From assembly GCF_039545455.1 (NCBI RefSeq), contig NZ_CP154467.1:1721001-1785000 (forward strand): a stretch of DNA of 64,000 nt, in the 5' to 3' direction. The notes beneath the pieces are model-generated. The model did not search any database and was not told the origin of the DNA. It saw only the letters and a program-made list of their open reading frames with translations. The DNA is from Brucella sp. BE17 (GTDB lineage: Bacteria > Pseudomonadota > Alphaproteobacteria > Rhizobiales > Rhizobiaceae). The position numbers were made by a program, and so were the translations under genes. Positions 17,517-27,561 of this stretch are shown in pieces; position 1 is the first letter of the stretch, and each line of letters begins with the position of its first letter.

Positions 17517-17804
17517 TCACTCTCCCCCGTTCTGATGCGGGGCGGCGGGCACCGGCGTCCGGCCGAGAAAGCGGTCGCGGTTCTCGGCCCAAGTGGCGTG
17601 GCAGCCGGGATCACTCCCTGCGGCCTCGCCCAACTGCTGGCAACGGCGCAGGCTCTGGCGGAGCGGATCGGCAGAGGGTTGAAGCGACGGAGCCGGGCGG
17701 TTCTGCGCCGGTTCGTCCTCGCGGGCCATTTCGATCACCGTGGCGGTGATGGCGATAGCCACGAATATGATCGCGCCCAGCCGGGCCAGCATCTTGCCGT
17801 CCAT
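17517..17804 (-). CDS. trbK: TrbK-type small transfer/entry-exclusion protein
   Basis: 95 residues with an N-terminal membrane helix (LARLGAIIFVAIAITATVIEMA) and a soluble C-terminus with two cysteines (RRCQQLGEAAGSDPGCHATWAENRDRFLG), the pattern of the TrbK-alt family. Encoded between trbJ and trbL as usual. In IncP plasmids TrbK mediates entry exclusion; here this role is by analogy only. Confidence 0.85.
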   Translation of the reverse strand: MDGKMLARLGAIIFVAIAITATVIEMAREDEPAQNRPAPSLQPSADPLRQSLRRCQQLGEAAGSDPGCHATWAENRDRFLGRTPVPAAPHQNGGE

Positions 17805-17824
17805 GTTGCGCCCCTCCTGTCCGG

Positions 17825-18607
17825 TTAGTTGTTGCCGTTGCCGAACATCCGGGCATTGCCGGGCTGGTAGCCCGAACCTGGTGTCAGGAAGCGCTCGCGC
17901 TGCACACGGCCCTGTTCGGCGGCGGTGGCGCGTTCGGCTTCGCTCAGCGCCTCGGACCGGCCATTGGCCGACATCAGTGCGATCAGGTCGGAAAGCTGCT
18001 GCGACTGGAGGGCGAGAAGCTGGTTGCCCGCTTGCGTTGCCTGCAAGGCGCCAGTGGCGTTCTGGCTCTGGCCGACCAGAGCCGACATCTCGGCGCGGTT
18101 GGTGTCAATATTGCCGACCACACCAGCCTGCACGCGCATGGCATCCTGCAAACCGCCAACTGTGTTCTGCCAGCGCGAACGGGCATCCGCGACAAGCTGG
18201 GTGTCGGTGGCCGACAGCGAGACATTGCCGTATTTTTGGCTGAACATCTGATCGACGTTCTGCACGTCGAAGGCGATGTTCTGGGCCTGGCTCAGGAGCT
18301 GCTGCGTGCGCTGGACGTTCTGCTGCAACGCCTGAAGCGAGGAATATGGCAGGCTCGCCAGATTCTTCGCCTGATTGATGAGCATCTGCGCCTCGTTCTG
18401 AAGCGAGGTGATCTGATGGTTGATCTGCTCCAGCGTGCGAGCGGCAGTCAGAAGGTTCTGCGCGTAGTTGGTCGGGTCATAGACGATGCGACCGAAACCG
18501 AACTGTGCGTGGGCCGGGCTGGTCAGCATGGGTGAGAGCGCAAGCGGCGCGGCAAGCAGTGTTGCCGCCATGAGCATGGCCCGCAAACGGGAAAGACGGA
18601 TAGTCAT
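17825..18607 (-). CDS. trbJ: Conjugal transfer protein TrbJ (VirB5-like)
   Basis: 260 residues from ATG at 18607, 2 bp beyond the trbE stop; an upstream in-frame extension would lie inside trbE. Signal peptide ends SPAHAQF near residue 33. The mature protein is helical and glutamine-rich (QNLLTAARTLEQINHQITSLQNEAQMLINQAKNLASLPYSS ... ALVGQSQNATGALQATQAGNQLL). It is a minor pilus-tip component in the periplasm. The region near residue 180-220 is the part duplicated in the fossil at 12.8 kb. Confidence 0.94.
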   Translation of the reverse strand: MTIRLSRLRAMLMAATLLAAPLALSPMLTSPAHAQFGFGRIVYDPTNYAQNLLTAARTLEQINHQITSLQNEAQMLINQAKNLASLPYSSLQALQQNVQRTQQLLSQAQNIAFDVQNVDQMFSQKYGNVSLSATDTQLVADARSRWQNTVGGLQDAMRVQAGVVGNIDTNRAEMSALVGQSQNATGALQATQAGNQLLALQSQQLSDLIALMSANGRSEALSEAERATAAEQGRVQRERFLTPGSGYQPGNARMFGNGNN

Positions 18608-18609
18608 GG

Positions 18610-21060
18610 TCAGGACTCCTTTTCGGTCTGGGGGGTGAGATTGGTGAGATCGGGGATCAGCTCGGCCGCCCATTCGACGCCGCGCTCGCGCAGCCAGGCG
18701 GCGAGGAAGCCGTCCTGCCCATTTTCGGTTACAAGATCGGCGATGCGGGTCTGATCGGATTTGGATGACGCGGCGCAGAGCGCGAGGCCGACTTCGGAGA
18801 GGCCCAGCTCAAACAGGCGATTGCCGCGCCGCGACTGGCAGTAATAGTCCCGCTTGGGACTGGCCCGTGCGAGGATCTCGATCTGCCGGTCATTGAGGCC
18901 GAAACGGCGGTAGATCGCCGTGATCTGCGGCTCGATCGCGCGTTCGTTCGGCAGGAGCAGCCGTGTCGGGCAGCTTTCGATGATGGCGGGCGCAATATTA
19001 CTGCCGTCGATGTCGGACAGGCTTTGCGTGGCGAAGATGACCGAAGCGTTTTTCTTCCTCAGCGTCTTCAGCCATTCGCGGAGCTGGTTTGAGAAGCCTT
19101 CATCATCCAGGGCAAGCCAGCCCTCGTCGATGATAAGCAGCGTCGGTCGCCCGTCGAGCCGGTCGCCGATGCGGTGGAACAGATAGGCCAGCACGGCAGG
19201 CGCAGCGCCCGTACCTACCAGCCCCTCGATCTCGAAGGCTTGTACATCGGCGTGACCGAGATGTTCAGCCTCGGCATCAAGCAACCGGCCATAAGCGCCG
19301 CCGATGCAATAGGGCCGCAGCGCCTGTTTCAGGTCATTGGATTGCAGCAGGACCGCAAGACCTGTGATGGTGCGTTCGCTGACGGGAGCAGATGCCAGCG
19401 AGGTCAGCGCCGTCCAGATATGCTCCTTCACCTCCGGCGTGACGGTCATGCCTTCGCGCATCAGAATGGCGGCGATCCAGTCAGCGGCCCATGACCGTTC
19501 ATAAGCGTCATCAATTCGCGCGAGCGGTTGCAGGGAAACGGAAACCTCCGATCCCTCGGTCAACCCGCCGCCGAGGTCATGCCAATCGCCGCCCATGGCG
19601 AGCGCGGATGCCCGGATCGATCCCCCGAAGTCGAAGGCGAATACCTGGCTGCGCTCATAGCGACGGAATTGCAGCGCCATCAGCGCCAGCAGCACGGACT
19701 TGCCCGCGCCGGTCGGGCCGACGACGAGAGTATGTCCCACGTCGCCGACATGAAGGGAAAGCCGGAACGGCGTCGAACCCTCGGTCTTGCCGTAAAGCAA
19801 GGGGGGCGCTCCGAGGTGTTCGTTCCGTTCCGGCCCCGCCCACACGGCCGATAACGGGATCATGTGGGCAAGGTTAAGCGTCGAGATTGGCGGCTGCCGG
19901 ACATTGGCGTAGGCATGTCCGGGGATCGAGCCTAGCCAGGCATCGACGGCGTTGACTGTTTCCGGCATGGCCGTGAAGTCACGGCCCTGAATGATCTTCT
20001 CGACCAGACGCAGCTTCTCGTCAGCCATACGGGGATCGGCGTCCCAGACGGTGACGGTTGCTGTGACATAGGCCATGCCGGCGACGTCAGCGCCGAGTTC
20101 CTGCAAGGCCATGTCAGCATCGAGGGCTTTGTTGGACGCATCGGTGTCCACCAGCGCCGATTGCTCGTTGGTCATCACCTCCTTGAGGATCGCAGCAATG
20201 GATTTGCGCTTGGCAAACCACTGGCGGCGGATTTTGGTGAGGAGCTTCGTCGCATCCGTCTTGTCCATCAGGATGGCGCGGGTGGACCAGCGGTACGGGA
20301 ACGCGAGCCGGTTTATTTCGTCGAGCAGGCCAGGCGTGGTCGCGGTCGGGAAGCCGATGATCGTGAGGACGCGCAGATGCTGATCGCCAAGGCGCGGCTC
20401 CAGTCCGCCGGTCAGGGGCTGGTCGGGCAACAGCGCATCAAGGTGCATCGGCACTTCGGGCACGCGCACGCGATACCGGTTGGTCGAGATGGTCGAATGC
20501 AAATAGGTGAGCGTGCCGCTATCATCGAGCCAGCCGCATTCCGGCATAAACCCGTCGAGCAAGGCCAGCACGCGGTCGGTGCGGTCGATGAAGCCGCGCA
20601 ACAATTCATGCGGATTGACGCCAGATTGCTCGCGGCCTTCATAGAGCCATGTCTCGGCACGAGCCGCGTCCTCGGCAGGTGGCAGCCAGAGGAAGGTCAG
20701 GAAATAGCCTGAAACGAAATGGGTGCCAGCTTCCTCGAAGCCAGCCTTGCGTTCGGCATCGACCAAAGCGGAGGCCGGATCTGGAAAACGGCTGTCTGGA
20801 TAGGTCGCGGCCTGGGAGCGCTGCGCTTCAACAAAAATCGACCAGCCTGACCCAAGACGACGCACTGCGTTGTTGATGCGACCGGCGACCGCGACCAGTT
20901 CGGCAGCGACAGCAGAATCCAGATCCGGCCCGCGAAACTTCGCCGTCCTCTGAAAACTGCCATCCTTGTTCAGCACAATGCCTGGCGCGACCAGAGCTGC
21001 CCACGGCAGATAGTCGGAAAGCCGGGCGGAGGTGCGGCGATATTCGCTGAGGTTCATCAT
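18610..21060 (-). CDS. trbE: Conjugal transfer ATPase TrbE (VirB4-like)
   Basis: 816 residues. CagE/TrbE/VirB4 N-terminal domain, then the motor domain with Walker A VVGPTGAGKSVLLALM near 450 and Walker B TLLIIDEGWLALDDE near 640, followed by KKNASVIFATQSLSDI. Powers pilus assembly and substrate transfer at the inner membrane. Length is normal for the family. It follows trbD by 10 bp. Starts MMNLSEYRRTSARLSDYLPW. Confidence 0.96.
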   Translation of the reverse strand: MMNLSEYRRTSARLSDYLPWAALVAPGIVLNKDGSFQRTAKFRGPDLDSAVAAELVAVAGRINNAVRRLGSGWSIFVEAQRSQAATYPDSRFPDPASALVDAERKAGFEEAGTHFVSGYFLTFLWLPPAEDAARAETWLYEGREQSGVNPHELLRGFIDRTDRVLALLDGFMPECGWLDDSGTLTYLHSTISTNRYRVRVPEVPMHLDALLPDQPLTGGLEPRLGDQHLRVLTIIGFPTATTPGLLDEINRLAFPYRWSTRAILMDKTDATKLLTKIRRQWFAKRKSIAAILKEVMTNEQSALVDTDASNKALDADMALQELGADVAGMAYVTATVTVWDADPRMADEKLRLVEKIIQGRDFTAMPETVNAVDAWLGSIPGHAYANVRQPPISTLNLAHMIPLSAVWAGPERNEHLGAPPLLYGKTEGSTPFRLSLHVGDVGHTLVVGPTGAGKSVLLALMALQFRRYERSQVFAFDFGGSIRASALAMGGDWHDLGGGLTEGSEVSVSLQPLARIDDAYERSWAADWIAAILMREGMTVTPEVKEHIWTALTSLASAPVSERTITGLAVLLQSNDLKQALRPYCIGGAYGRLLDAEAEHLGHADVQAFEIEGLVGTGAAPAVLAYLFHRIGDRLDGRPTLLIIDEGWLALDDEGFSNQLREWLKTLRKKNASVIFATQSLSDIDGSNIAPAIIESCPTRLLLPNERAIEPQITAIYRRFGLNDRQIEILARASPKRDYYCQSRRGNRLFELGLSEVGLALCAASSKSDQTRIADLVTENGQDGFLAAWLRERGVEWAAELIPDLTNLTPQTEKES

Positions 21061-21070
21061 AGCCGCGCCC

Positions 21071-21352
21071 TCACACTGACAAATGACCGGGGATGCGCAG
21101 ATGCCTGCGGCCGACTTCGACGAAGAGCGGATCGCGTTTAGCTGCCCATACCGCGAGAAAGTGTCCGACTGCCCAGATGGCGAGACCGACCAGCCACAGG
21201 CGTAGGCCGAGGCCTACGGCCCCGGCCAGCGTGCCATTGACGATGGCGATGGAGCGCGGTGCGCCGCCGAGCAGGATATGCTCGGTGAGCGCCCGGTGGA
21301 CCGGGACGGAAAAACCCGGCACCGCGTCGAGCTGTTCGAGGCCGCCCGCCAT
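21071..21352 (-). CDS. trbD: Conjugal transfer protein TrbD (VirB3-like)
   Basis: 93 residues from ATG at 21352, which overlaps the trbC stop (TGATG). It has the VirB3 pattern: a short N-terminus with FSVPVHRALTEHILLGGAPR, then two close membrane segments (AIVNGTLAGAVGLGLRLWLVG and LAIWAVGHFLAVW), ending AAKRDPLFVEVGRRHLRIPG. Inner-membrane partner of TrbE. Confidence 0.93.
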   Translation of the reverse strand: MAGGLEQLDAVPGFSVPVHRALTEHILLGGAPRSIAIVNGTLAGAVGLGLRLWLVGLAIWAVGHFLAVWAAKRDPLFVEVGRRHLRIPGHLSV

Positions 21353-21684
21353 CAGATGAGCGCCCCGCCGCCGAACGAGAAGAACGACAGGAAGAAGGAA
21401 CTGGCGGCGAAGGCGATGCTGAGGCCAAACACGATCTGGATTAGCTTGCGGAAGCCACCGCCCGTATCGCCGAAGGCCAGCGCCAAACCTGTCGAGATAA
21501 TGACAATCACGGCGATGATTTTGGCGACCGGCCCCTCGATCGACTGAAGGATGGATTGCAGGGGTGCTTCCCAGGGCATGGAAGAGCCGGAAGCGTGTGC
21601 GGCAGGCGCCAGCATCAGGCTGATGGAAACAACGGCGGCGGCGGTTGCCATGATGCGGCAGCCGCGCGAAATCGTGCGGATCAT
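21352..21684 (-). CDS. trbC: Conjugal transfer pilin TrbC (VirB2-like)
   Basis: 110 residues from ATG at 21684 (ATGA overlap with the trbB stop). A signal peptide with cleavage near MLAPAAHASG is followed by two hydrophobic helices (IIAVIVIISTGLALAFG and LIQIVFGLSIAFAASSFFLS). This is the prepilin of the conjugative pilus. It is probably matured by the TraF peptidase encoded at 44.2 kb. Confidence 0.94.
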   Translation of the reverse strand: MIRTISRGCRIMATAAAVVSISLMLAPAAHASGSSMPWEAPLQSILQSIEGPVAKIIAVIVIISTGLALAFGDTGGGFRKLIQIVFGLSIAFAASSFFLSFFSFGGGALI

Positions 21685-22676
21685 GAATGATCTCCTTTCG
21701 AGGTGGTTGCAGGGGTGATTGCGTAGTCGCCGTCTGGTCCAAGCCCGTCGACGCGGGCGAGTTCGACCAGGCGGCGGGAAGATCCGCGCCCGGCAAGGAC
21801 GGCAACAAGGTCGATGGTCTCGGCGATCAGCGCGCGCGGGACGGTGATGACAGCTTCCTGGATGAGCTGTTCCAGACGGCGCAGGGCACCGATGCCGGAA
21901 CCGGCATGAATGGTGCCGATGCCGCCAGGATGTCCCGTTCCCCAAGCTTTAAGCAGATCGAGCGCTTCGGAACCACGGACCTCCCCGACCGGGATGCGAT
22001 CAGGGCGAAGGCGCAACGATGAGCGGACCAGATCGGAGAGCGTCGCCACGCCATCCTTGGTCCGCATGGCCACGAGATTGGGCGCGGCGCATTGCAGCTC
22101 GCGCGTATCCTCGATGATGACCACGCGATCCGATGTCTTCGCCACCTCGGCCAGCAGCGCATTGGTTAGTGTGGTTTTGCCGGTGGACGTGCCGCCAGCC
22201 ACTAGGATGTTGGCGCGCGTGGCGACGTTCAGGCGCAGCACTTCAGCCTGAAAACTGGTCATGATCCCGGCTGCCACATAATCGTCGAGCGTGAACACCG
22301 CGACGGCGGGCTTACGGATGGCGAAGGCGGGCGCGGCGACAACGGGTGGTAACAATCCCTCGAACCGTTCGCCGGTTTCGGGCAGCTCGGCCGAGACGCG
22401 AGGGGATCGGGCATGAACCTCTGCACTGACATGATGGGCGACGAGGCGCACGATCCGCTCGCCATCGGCAGCGGAAAGTCTTTCCCCCGTGTCGGCCAGA
22501 CCTTCGGACAGCCGATCCACCCAGATACGGCCATCCGGGTTCAGCATAACTTCGACCACGCCAGGATCTTCCAGAAACCGGGCGATGGATGCCCCAAGCG
22601 CGGTACGCAGCATCCGCGCACCACGGGCAATCGTTTCCGGCTTCTGATGTGGTGCGGTCATAGCGGCCCCGTTCAT
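21681..22676 (-). CDS. trbB: Conjugal transfer ATPase TrbB (VirB11-like)
   Basis: 331 residues. T2SE/VirB11 hexameric ATPase with Walker [18 protein letters not shown] near 160, Asp box [11 protein letters not shown] near 187 and the His box [16 protein letters not shown] near 250. Cytoplasmic motor that energises pilus biogenesis. An ATG at 22661 (MTAPHQKPE) is an alternative start. 131 bp separate it from the copG-like gene upstream; no terminator is obvious there. Confidence 0.95.
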   Translation of the reverse strand: MNGAAMTAPHQKPETIARGARMLRTALGASIARFLEDPGVVEVMLNPDGRIWVDRLSEGLADTGERLSAADGERIVRLVAHHVSAEVHARSPRVSAELPETGERFEGLLPPVVAAPAFAIRKPAVAVFTLDDYVAAGIMTSFQAEVLRLNVATRANILVAGGTSTGKTTLTNALLAEVAKTSDRVVIIEDTRELQCAAPNLVAMRTKDGVATLSDLVRSSLRLRPDRIPVGEVRGSEALDLLKAWGTGHPGGIGTIHAGSGIGALRRLEQLIQEAVITVPRALIAETIDLVAVLAGRGSSRRLVELARVDGLGPDGDYAITPATTSKGDHS

Positions 22677-22807
22677 GAAGGGGCGCGCAAAAGACGGACC
22701 CCGGATCGGGGTCGATTAAAAGAACCTGATTTTGGACTGTTTCAACATATGTTTACGCGCGTGCGGCCATCGGCGGGGTCTGGCGGTGAATAGGCCGGGT
22801 TGCAATC

Positions 22808-23269
22808 CTAGACCCCATCGCCGTCACCTTCGTTTTTACCGCCCAATGGGGTGTCGTGTAGCGCAGCCATATCGTGCGATATTTCTTTGAGAAACCTGTC
22901 ACCGGTGGCGAGGCGCTTACCAAGTGACTGCATGAACGCCTCAAAACGCTCATTTCCTTTGATACGCGCAGATTGCTTTGCGCTGTCCGGCAACGGCGGC
23001 GTGAGGGTCAGCCAGAATTGTACGAATAGCGAAAGGGTTTCGCCCAGAATGGCGATATCCTCGTTCAGTGTGTCGAACTGACGGCCAAGCTTGTCCAGGC
23101 GGCGCGACATGGCGGCTTCCAGCCGCTCAGTCGTATCGCCGGACATGAAGGATGCTACCGCAGCCTCGATCACGGCGGATTTTGAGACATTGCGGCGTAG
23201 CGCCAGCGCTTCCACCTGTTTCAGCAGAGCGGGGTCGAAATAGACATTCATACGGGTGCGCGTCATCAT
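22808..23269 (-). CDS. CopG-family ribbon-helix-helix regulator of transfer
   Basis: 153 residues from ATG at 23269; the frame is open further into traG. The N-terminal RHH fold is visible (TRTRMNVYFDPALLKQVEALALRRNVSKSAVIEAAVASFM), followed by a coiled helical C-terminus. It is encoded between traG and trbB, its standard place in these ICEs, 10 bp after the traG stop. Probably an accessory DNA-binding protein or regulator of the trb genes; no operator is identified. Confidence 0.88.
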   Translation of the reverse strand: MMTRTRMNVYFDPALLKQVEALALRRNVSKSAVIEAAVASFMSGDTTERLEAAMSRRLDKLGRQFDTLNEDIAILGETLSLFVQFWLTLTPPLPDSAKQSARIKGNERFEAFMQSLGKRLATGDRFLKEISHDMAALHDTPLGGKNEGDGDGV

Positions 23270-23279
23270 GGGCGCCCTT

Positions 23280-25265
23280 TCAAAGTTCAATGCCGTCATC
23301 GGGATTCATCGACGCCTGCCGGGCAATCATCCGCATCCGCGATCGCAGAGCACGGGCCTTGGCGGCATCAACGTCCGGCTCATCATCCAGAAAATCGAAC
23401 TCCTGCGATGGTGGCGGAGGTGGCGGGATGATTTCCTCATGCTCAGGTAGTTCAGGTTCGCGCCGGATACCGGCATTGGCCGGATCGTCATCGGATGTAT
23501 CTGAGGCGGAGACATTGCCGGTCGCAGCCGCGACAATGCGGCTCGTCCAGTCATCTGGCGCCGATGTGCTGATTTTTACCGACTGCTTGCGCAGATCGGG
23601 CGGCGACATTACCCGTTCCTGAAACCGCGCATCAGCATAGTAGCGTGCCTTGGCCGCACGGATCGGCGGGACCCCCGCCACCATGACGATCTCGTCGGTG
23701 AGTGGAAGCTGCATGATTTCGCCGGGCGTCAGGAGTGGCCGCGCCGTTTCCTGCCGTGACACCATAAGGTGCCCCAGCCATGGTGCGAGGCGATGGCCGG
23801 CATAGTTGGTAGAATCGCGCATTTCCGTAGCCGTGCCGAGCGCATCGCTGATCCGCTTGGCGGTGCGCTCGTCATTGGCCGCGAAGGCCACGCGCACATG
23901 GCAATTATCGAGAATGGCATTGTTCTGCCCGTAGGCGCGCTCGATCTGGTTCAAGGATTGGGCGATTAGGAACGCTTTCAGACCGTAGCCGGCCATGAAG
24001 GCGAGCGCCGATTCAAAGAAATCCAGCCGCCCCAGTGCGGGGAACTCGTCCAGCATTAGCAGCAGCCGATGCCGCTTGCCGGACGTTTCCAGTTCCTCGG
24101 TCAACCGCCGCCCGACCTGGTTAAGAATGAGGCGGATCAGTGGCTTGGTCCGATTGATGTCCGAGGGTGGCACGACAAGATAGAGACTGACCGGCTCTTT
24201 CGCGCCAACCAGATCGGCGATGCGCCAGTCGCAGCGCTCCGTCACGCGGGCCACAACCGGATCTCGATAAAGTCCAAGAAACGACATGGCGGTCGAAAGC
24301 ACGCCAGAGCGTTCGTTCTCGGATTTGTTCAGAAGCTCCCGTGCAGACGAGGCAATGACGGGATGCACCCCGGCTTCGCCCAGATGCGGCGTGTCCATCA
24401 TCGCGCGTAAGGTCGCCTCGACCGGACGGCGCGGATCGGACAGGAAATTGGCGACACCAGCCAGTGTCTTTTCTTTCTCGGCGTAGAGAACATGCAGGAT
24501 CGCACCGACCAGCAGGCTGTGGCTGGTCTTTTCCCAGTGGTTGCGTTTGTCGAGGCTGCCTTCGGGATCAACGAGAATGTCCGCGATGTTCTGCACATCG
24601 CGGACTTCCCATTCCCCCTGCCGGACTTCCAGCAGCGGATTATAGGCTGCCGAATGCACATTGGTCGGATCGAACAGCAAGACGCGGCCATGATTGGACC
24701 GGAAGCCTGCGGTCAGATTCCAGTTCTCGCCTTTGATGTCATGGACAATGCAGCTTCCCGGCCAGGTCAGCAGCGTCGGCACCACGAGGCCAACACCCTT
24801 GCCGGATCGGGTTGGCGCAAAGCACAGCACATGCTCGGGGCCGTCATGACGCAGATAATCCTTGCTGTGCCGCCCCAACACGACGCCATCCGGGCGGAGC
24901 AATCCGGCAGCATGGATTTCCTTGTCCTCGGCCCAGCGCGCAGAACCGTAGGTGGCGACATTGCGGGCTTCCCGTGCCCGGATGATCGACAGGAGAAAGG
25001 CGGCAGCTATGGCAAGAACCGCCCCGGACGCGGCGATGAACGCGCCTTCGGTAAAGATGCCGGGCGCATAGGCGTCATAGGAAAACCACCACCAGAAGAA
25101 GGCAGGTGGATAATAGAGTGGCCATCCGGCAATATCGAACCAGGGATCGCCGAGCTGGGGCTGGAAGCCAAGCCGGAAAGCAACCCATTGCGTTGCAGCC
25201 CATACCATCACCACGACGATGGTGAAGACGACAATGATCTGGTTCCAGAGTATTCGGCCTCCACG
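23280..25265 (-). CDS. traG: Type IV coupling protein TraG (VirD4-like)
   Basis: 661 residues from ATG at 25265 (MRGGRILWNQIIVVF, the usual family start; 7 further codons upstream are open). Two N-terminal membrane segments (IIVVFTIVVVMVWAATQWVAF and AASGAVLAIAAAFLLSII), then the ATPase with Walker A APTRSGKGVGLVVPTLL near 155 and Walker B LLLMLDEFPALGRLDFFE near 405. It links the relaxase-DNA complex to the Trb channel. First gene of the trb transcription unit. The acidic, proline-rich C-terminus is typical. Confidence 0.96.
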   Translation of the reverse strand, partial: RGGRILWNQIIVVFTIVVVMVWAATQWVAFRLGFQPQLGDPWFDIAGWPLYYPPAFFWWWFSYDAYAPGIFTEGAFIAASGAVLAIAAAFLLSIIRAREARNVATYGSARWAEDKEIHAAGLLRPDGVVLGRHSKDYLRHDGPEHVLCFAPTRSGKGVGLVVPTLLTWPGSCIVHDIKGENWNLTAGFRSNHGRVLLFDPTNVHSAAYNPLLEVRQGEWEVRDVQNIADILVDPEGSLDKRNHWEKTSHSLLVGAILHVLYAEKEKTLAGVANFLSDPRRPVEATLRAMMDTPHLGEAGVHPVIASSARELLNKSENERSGVLSTAMSFLGLYRDPVVARVTERCDWRIADLVGAKEPVSLYLVVPPSDINRTKPLIRLILNQVGRRLTEELETSGKRHRLLLMLDEFPALGRLDFFESALAFMAGYGLKAFLIAQSLNQIERAYGQNNAILDNCHVRVAFAANDERTAKRISDALGTATEMRDSTNYAGHRLAPWLGHLMVSRQETARPLLTPGEIMQLPLTDEIVMVAGVPPIRAAKARYYADARFQERVMSPPDLRKQSVKISTSAPDDWTSRIVAAATGNVSASDTSDDDPANAGIRREPELPEHEEIIPPPPPPSQEFDFLDDEPDVDAAKARALRSRMRMIARQASMNPDDGIEL

Positions 25266-25409
25266 CATACAGGCTCCAATTGGCAAGAGTGACGGAGCCG
25301 ATCAGAGAATAGCGGTTTACGCGAGTGGCAACAGAAAAGGTCTTGCCGGAGGAATGCCGGATACCATCGGCGGCAAATAGGAAGGATGCAGCGGCCCCCT
25401 CAGGATGCG

Positions 25410-26378
25410 TTACCGAGTATCAGGGGAAAGGTGGTGGCAGTCGACTTTCTTCGCGACGCTGAGGAGTTTTGAAAGCGCAGGATCGCGATTTTGGGGCGAC
25501 CACACCGCAGAAAAGGCTATCGTTTCCGGTTCGTCGCTGATCGGCAGAAAGCAAACGTTCGCAGTATTGGCTCGGATGACTTCCTCCACAAACAGAGAAA
25601 TACCATGGCCCGCCGCAATCATTGATAGCAACGTGCTGCGTCCAACATCGCAACGGTGAATTGTCGGCGTCAACCAGTTTCCAGTCGCCCGCGTCACGAT
25701 CAGGTCATGAATCTGTGGGCCGCTTCCGCCATGCCGAACGAGAAATGTTTCACCGGCGAGTTGACGCCACTCGATGTTTGTCCGCAGGGCCAAAGGATGC
25801 ACAACTGGTAACGCGACGACCAGACGATCGCGCCATATGACGCGCGAATTGAGGTCAGAAATTTCATGGTTCTGAGCTATAAAAGCGATATCAATTCTGC
25901 ATTCCCGAAGCATCATCTCAGCTTCACGGGCCGTTGCTTCTGTGATTTGCAACCGAATATCTGGATACTTGTCGTGGAATTGATTCAGTAATCGGTCGAG
26001 GAACCAACCTGCTGTAAGCGCATAAACGCCGATCCGCAGTTCGCCCTTATCTCCTTGTGCATTCATTCCGGCGGTCTTGATCGCAGCATCAAGAGTGCTG
26101 ACGGCTTCCTGAACTTGATCGACGAACTCGCGTCCAGCATCGGTGAGCCGAACGCCGCGCGTGTTGCGCTGGAAGAGAATGACACCAAGGTCCTCTTCCA
26201 GCAGCTTGATCCGGGCGCTGACACTCGACTGACTGGTGCCCAACGCCGAAGCGGCCCGTTGGAAACTCAAATACTCGGCAACAGCCAGCGTTTGGACGAG
26301 CGATTTCAGTGAAACCCGTCCGTCTGTAAGAGCGTAAATCCGTGACGCTCTTGTTGCGCGACCTTTGCTACGGCGCAA
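25410..26378 (-). CDS. LysR-family transcriptional regulator
   Basis: 322 residues. HTH near 25-85 (LKSLVQTLAVAEYLSFQRAASALGTSQSSVSARIKLLEEDLGVILFQRNTRGVRLT) and a substrate-binding domain behind it. An about 20-residue basic N-terminal extension precedes the usual start, so the real start may be internal. It lies between traG and the lipoprotein gene, at the left edge of the cargo block. No clear target gene: neighbours on the same strand are traG (downstream) and a DUF3313 lipoprotein (upstream). Confidence 0.9.
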   Translation of the reverse strand: MRRSKGRATRASRIYALTDGRVSLKSLVQTLAVAEYLSFQRAASALGTSQSSVSARIKLLEEDLGVILFQRNTRGVRLTDAGREFVDQVQEAVSTLDAAIKTAGMNAQGDKGELRIGVYALTAGWFLDRLLNQFHDKYPDIRLQITEATAREAEMMLRECRIDIAFIAQNHEISDLNSRVIWRDRLVVALPVVHPLALRTNIEWRQLAGETFLVRHGGSGPQIHDLIVTRATGNWLTPTIHRCDVGRSTLLSMIAAGHGISLFVEEVIRANTANVCFLPISDEPETIAFSAVWSPQNRDPALSKLLSVAKKVDCHHLSPDTR

Positions 26379-26617
26379 AACTACCTCTGTGATAAGGTTC
26401 GCAACAATCTAAGTCAGGTGACCGCGAGTTTGCCATCGCTGCTTGAGAACTCATGCCCACGAAACCAATCACCGTGAGCCGGGTGGGAGGTGTTTCGCTG
26501 ACTTGGGTCCGCAACTGTCCAGTCGCCACTTAAAAGGCTTAGGCATGAACATGTCCTTGATCATCATTGATATCGTGAGAGCGCATGGTGTAGTGATGAC
26601 AGTCCTCCAGCGCAGCA
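26379..26617. other. Intergenic, no gene supported
   Basis: The region holds the promoter area of the LysR gene (minus strand). A short plus-strand frame (79 codons) has no recognisable features and overlaps the DUF3313 gene, so it is not called. Confidence 0.4.
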
Positions 26618-27496
26618 CTAGCGTGATGCCCCTAGCTCAGCTTGTTTGTCGGTCCAATCAGGCGGAGCGCCCAGCCGATTAGCGATCCGGCCAGCTATAC
26701 CCGGTGAGCGCCCGAAGGTATCGCACGCGGCGTGCTTGGGCTTGCCACCAAACCATGACTGGATCCGGTTGGCTGATGGCAGCGAAAAATCGGGTCCATT
26801 TCGATCCTGGCCATAGACCAGAAGCTTTGCGAACTCGCTCCCAAAAGTGGCCGCTAATGCGTAAGCATCTCCAACCTCGGATACTTGTGGCGTGTTCGAA
26901 ATCGAGTTAGCTCCGCGCGCCCAGACCGACGCAGCGAGCTGATTCCCTCGCTGGCCAACTGCTTCGGCTTCAATCGCAATGCCGCCGAGCCCGATTGGCA
27001 GGCGTGGAGCGGCTAGGGGAAGCGCTACTGCGGTCCCGAGCGTTAACGCCGTTGAAGCTCCCGCTGCGACTTTGTCCGTCGGTATTATATCCGTGACGAC
27101 TGCGCGAACGGTAACGTCGGCACCCTGGCCGAAGGGTACCATGTAAAACCGGTCACTAAGCGCGATACAGAGTGAGCGATCAAGGATGTTCGTCACCAAT
27201 CTGCGATCATCCGGGGTCTGCACTCGCAAAGCGGCTGCCTGAGTGAAGCTCGTAGGAATGATCGTAGCAGTTCTCAATGGTGACAGAGCCGCGCTGTCGA
27301 CATAAGTTCGCCGCTTGGACAGTTTGCCTTTCTCAGGACTAAGGCGACTGTACGAGGTGAGCGTACCGCCCTCTTTTAGAGGCACGGTTGTGCATGCGGT
27401 AAGCAAGGGCATAGCCAACAAAAAAAAGAGTCCCGTACGGCATGAGGATACCAATGTTCCATCAAGACGCCACGCGTGTTTCGTGATGAACCGCAT
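26618..27496 (-). CDS. DUF3313-type lipoprotein
   Basis: 292 residues from ATG at 27496. Signal sequence with lipobox LLTAC (near residue 30-35: FFLLAMPLLTACTTVPLKEGG), so a membrane-anchored periplasmic lipoprotein. The body (TYVDSAALSPLRTATIIPTSFT ... DVTVRAVVTDIIPTDKVAAGAS) resembles DUF3313, a family of unknown function often near transport or stress genes. It follows the flavin monooxygenase gene by 65 bp on the same strand and may belong to that operon. Confidence 0.7.
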   Translation of the reverse strand: MRFITKHAWRLDGTLVSSCRTGLFFLLAMPLLTACTTVPLKEGGTLTSYSRLSPEKGKLSKRRTYVDSAALSPLRTATIIPTSFTQAAALRVQTPDDRRLVTNILDRSLCIALSDRFYMVPFGQGADVTVRAVVTDIIPTDKVAAGASTALTLGTAVALPLAAPRLPIGLGGIAIEAEAVGQRGNQLAASVWARGANSISNTPQVSEVGDAYALAATFGSEFAKLLVYGQDRNGPDFSLPSANRIQSWFGGKPKHAACDTFGRSPGIAGRIANRLGAPPDWTDKQAELGASR

Positions 27497-27561
27497 TCTG
27501 TCCCGCCCGAACTTTATCGCATTTGTCTGCGCGGGCTCACCTCTTCCAATACTTATTTTTA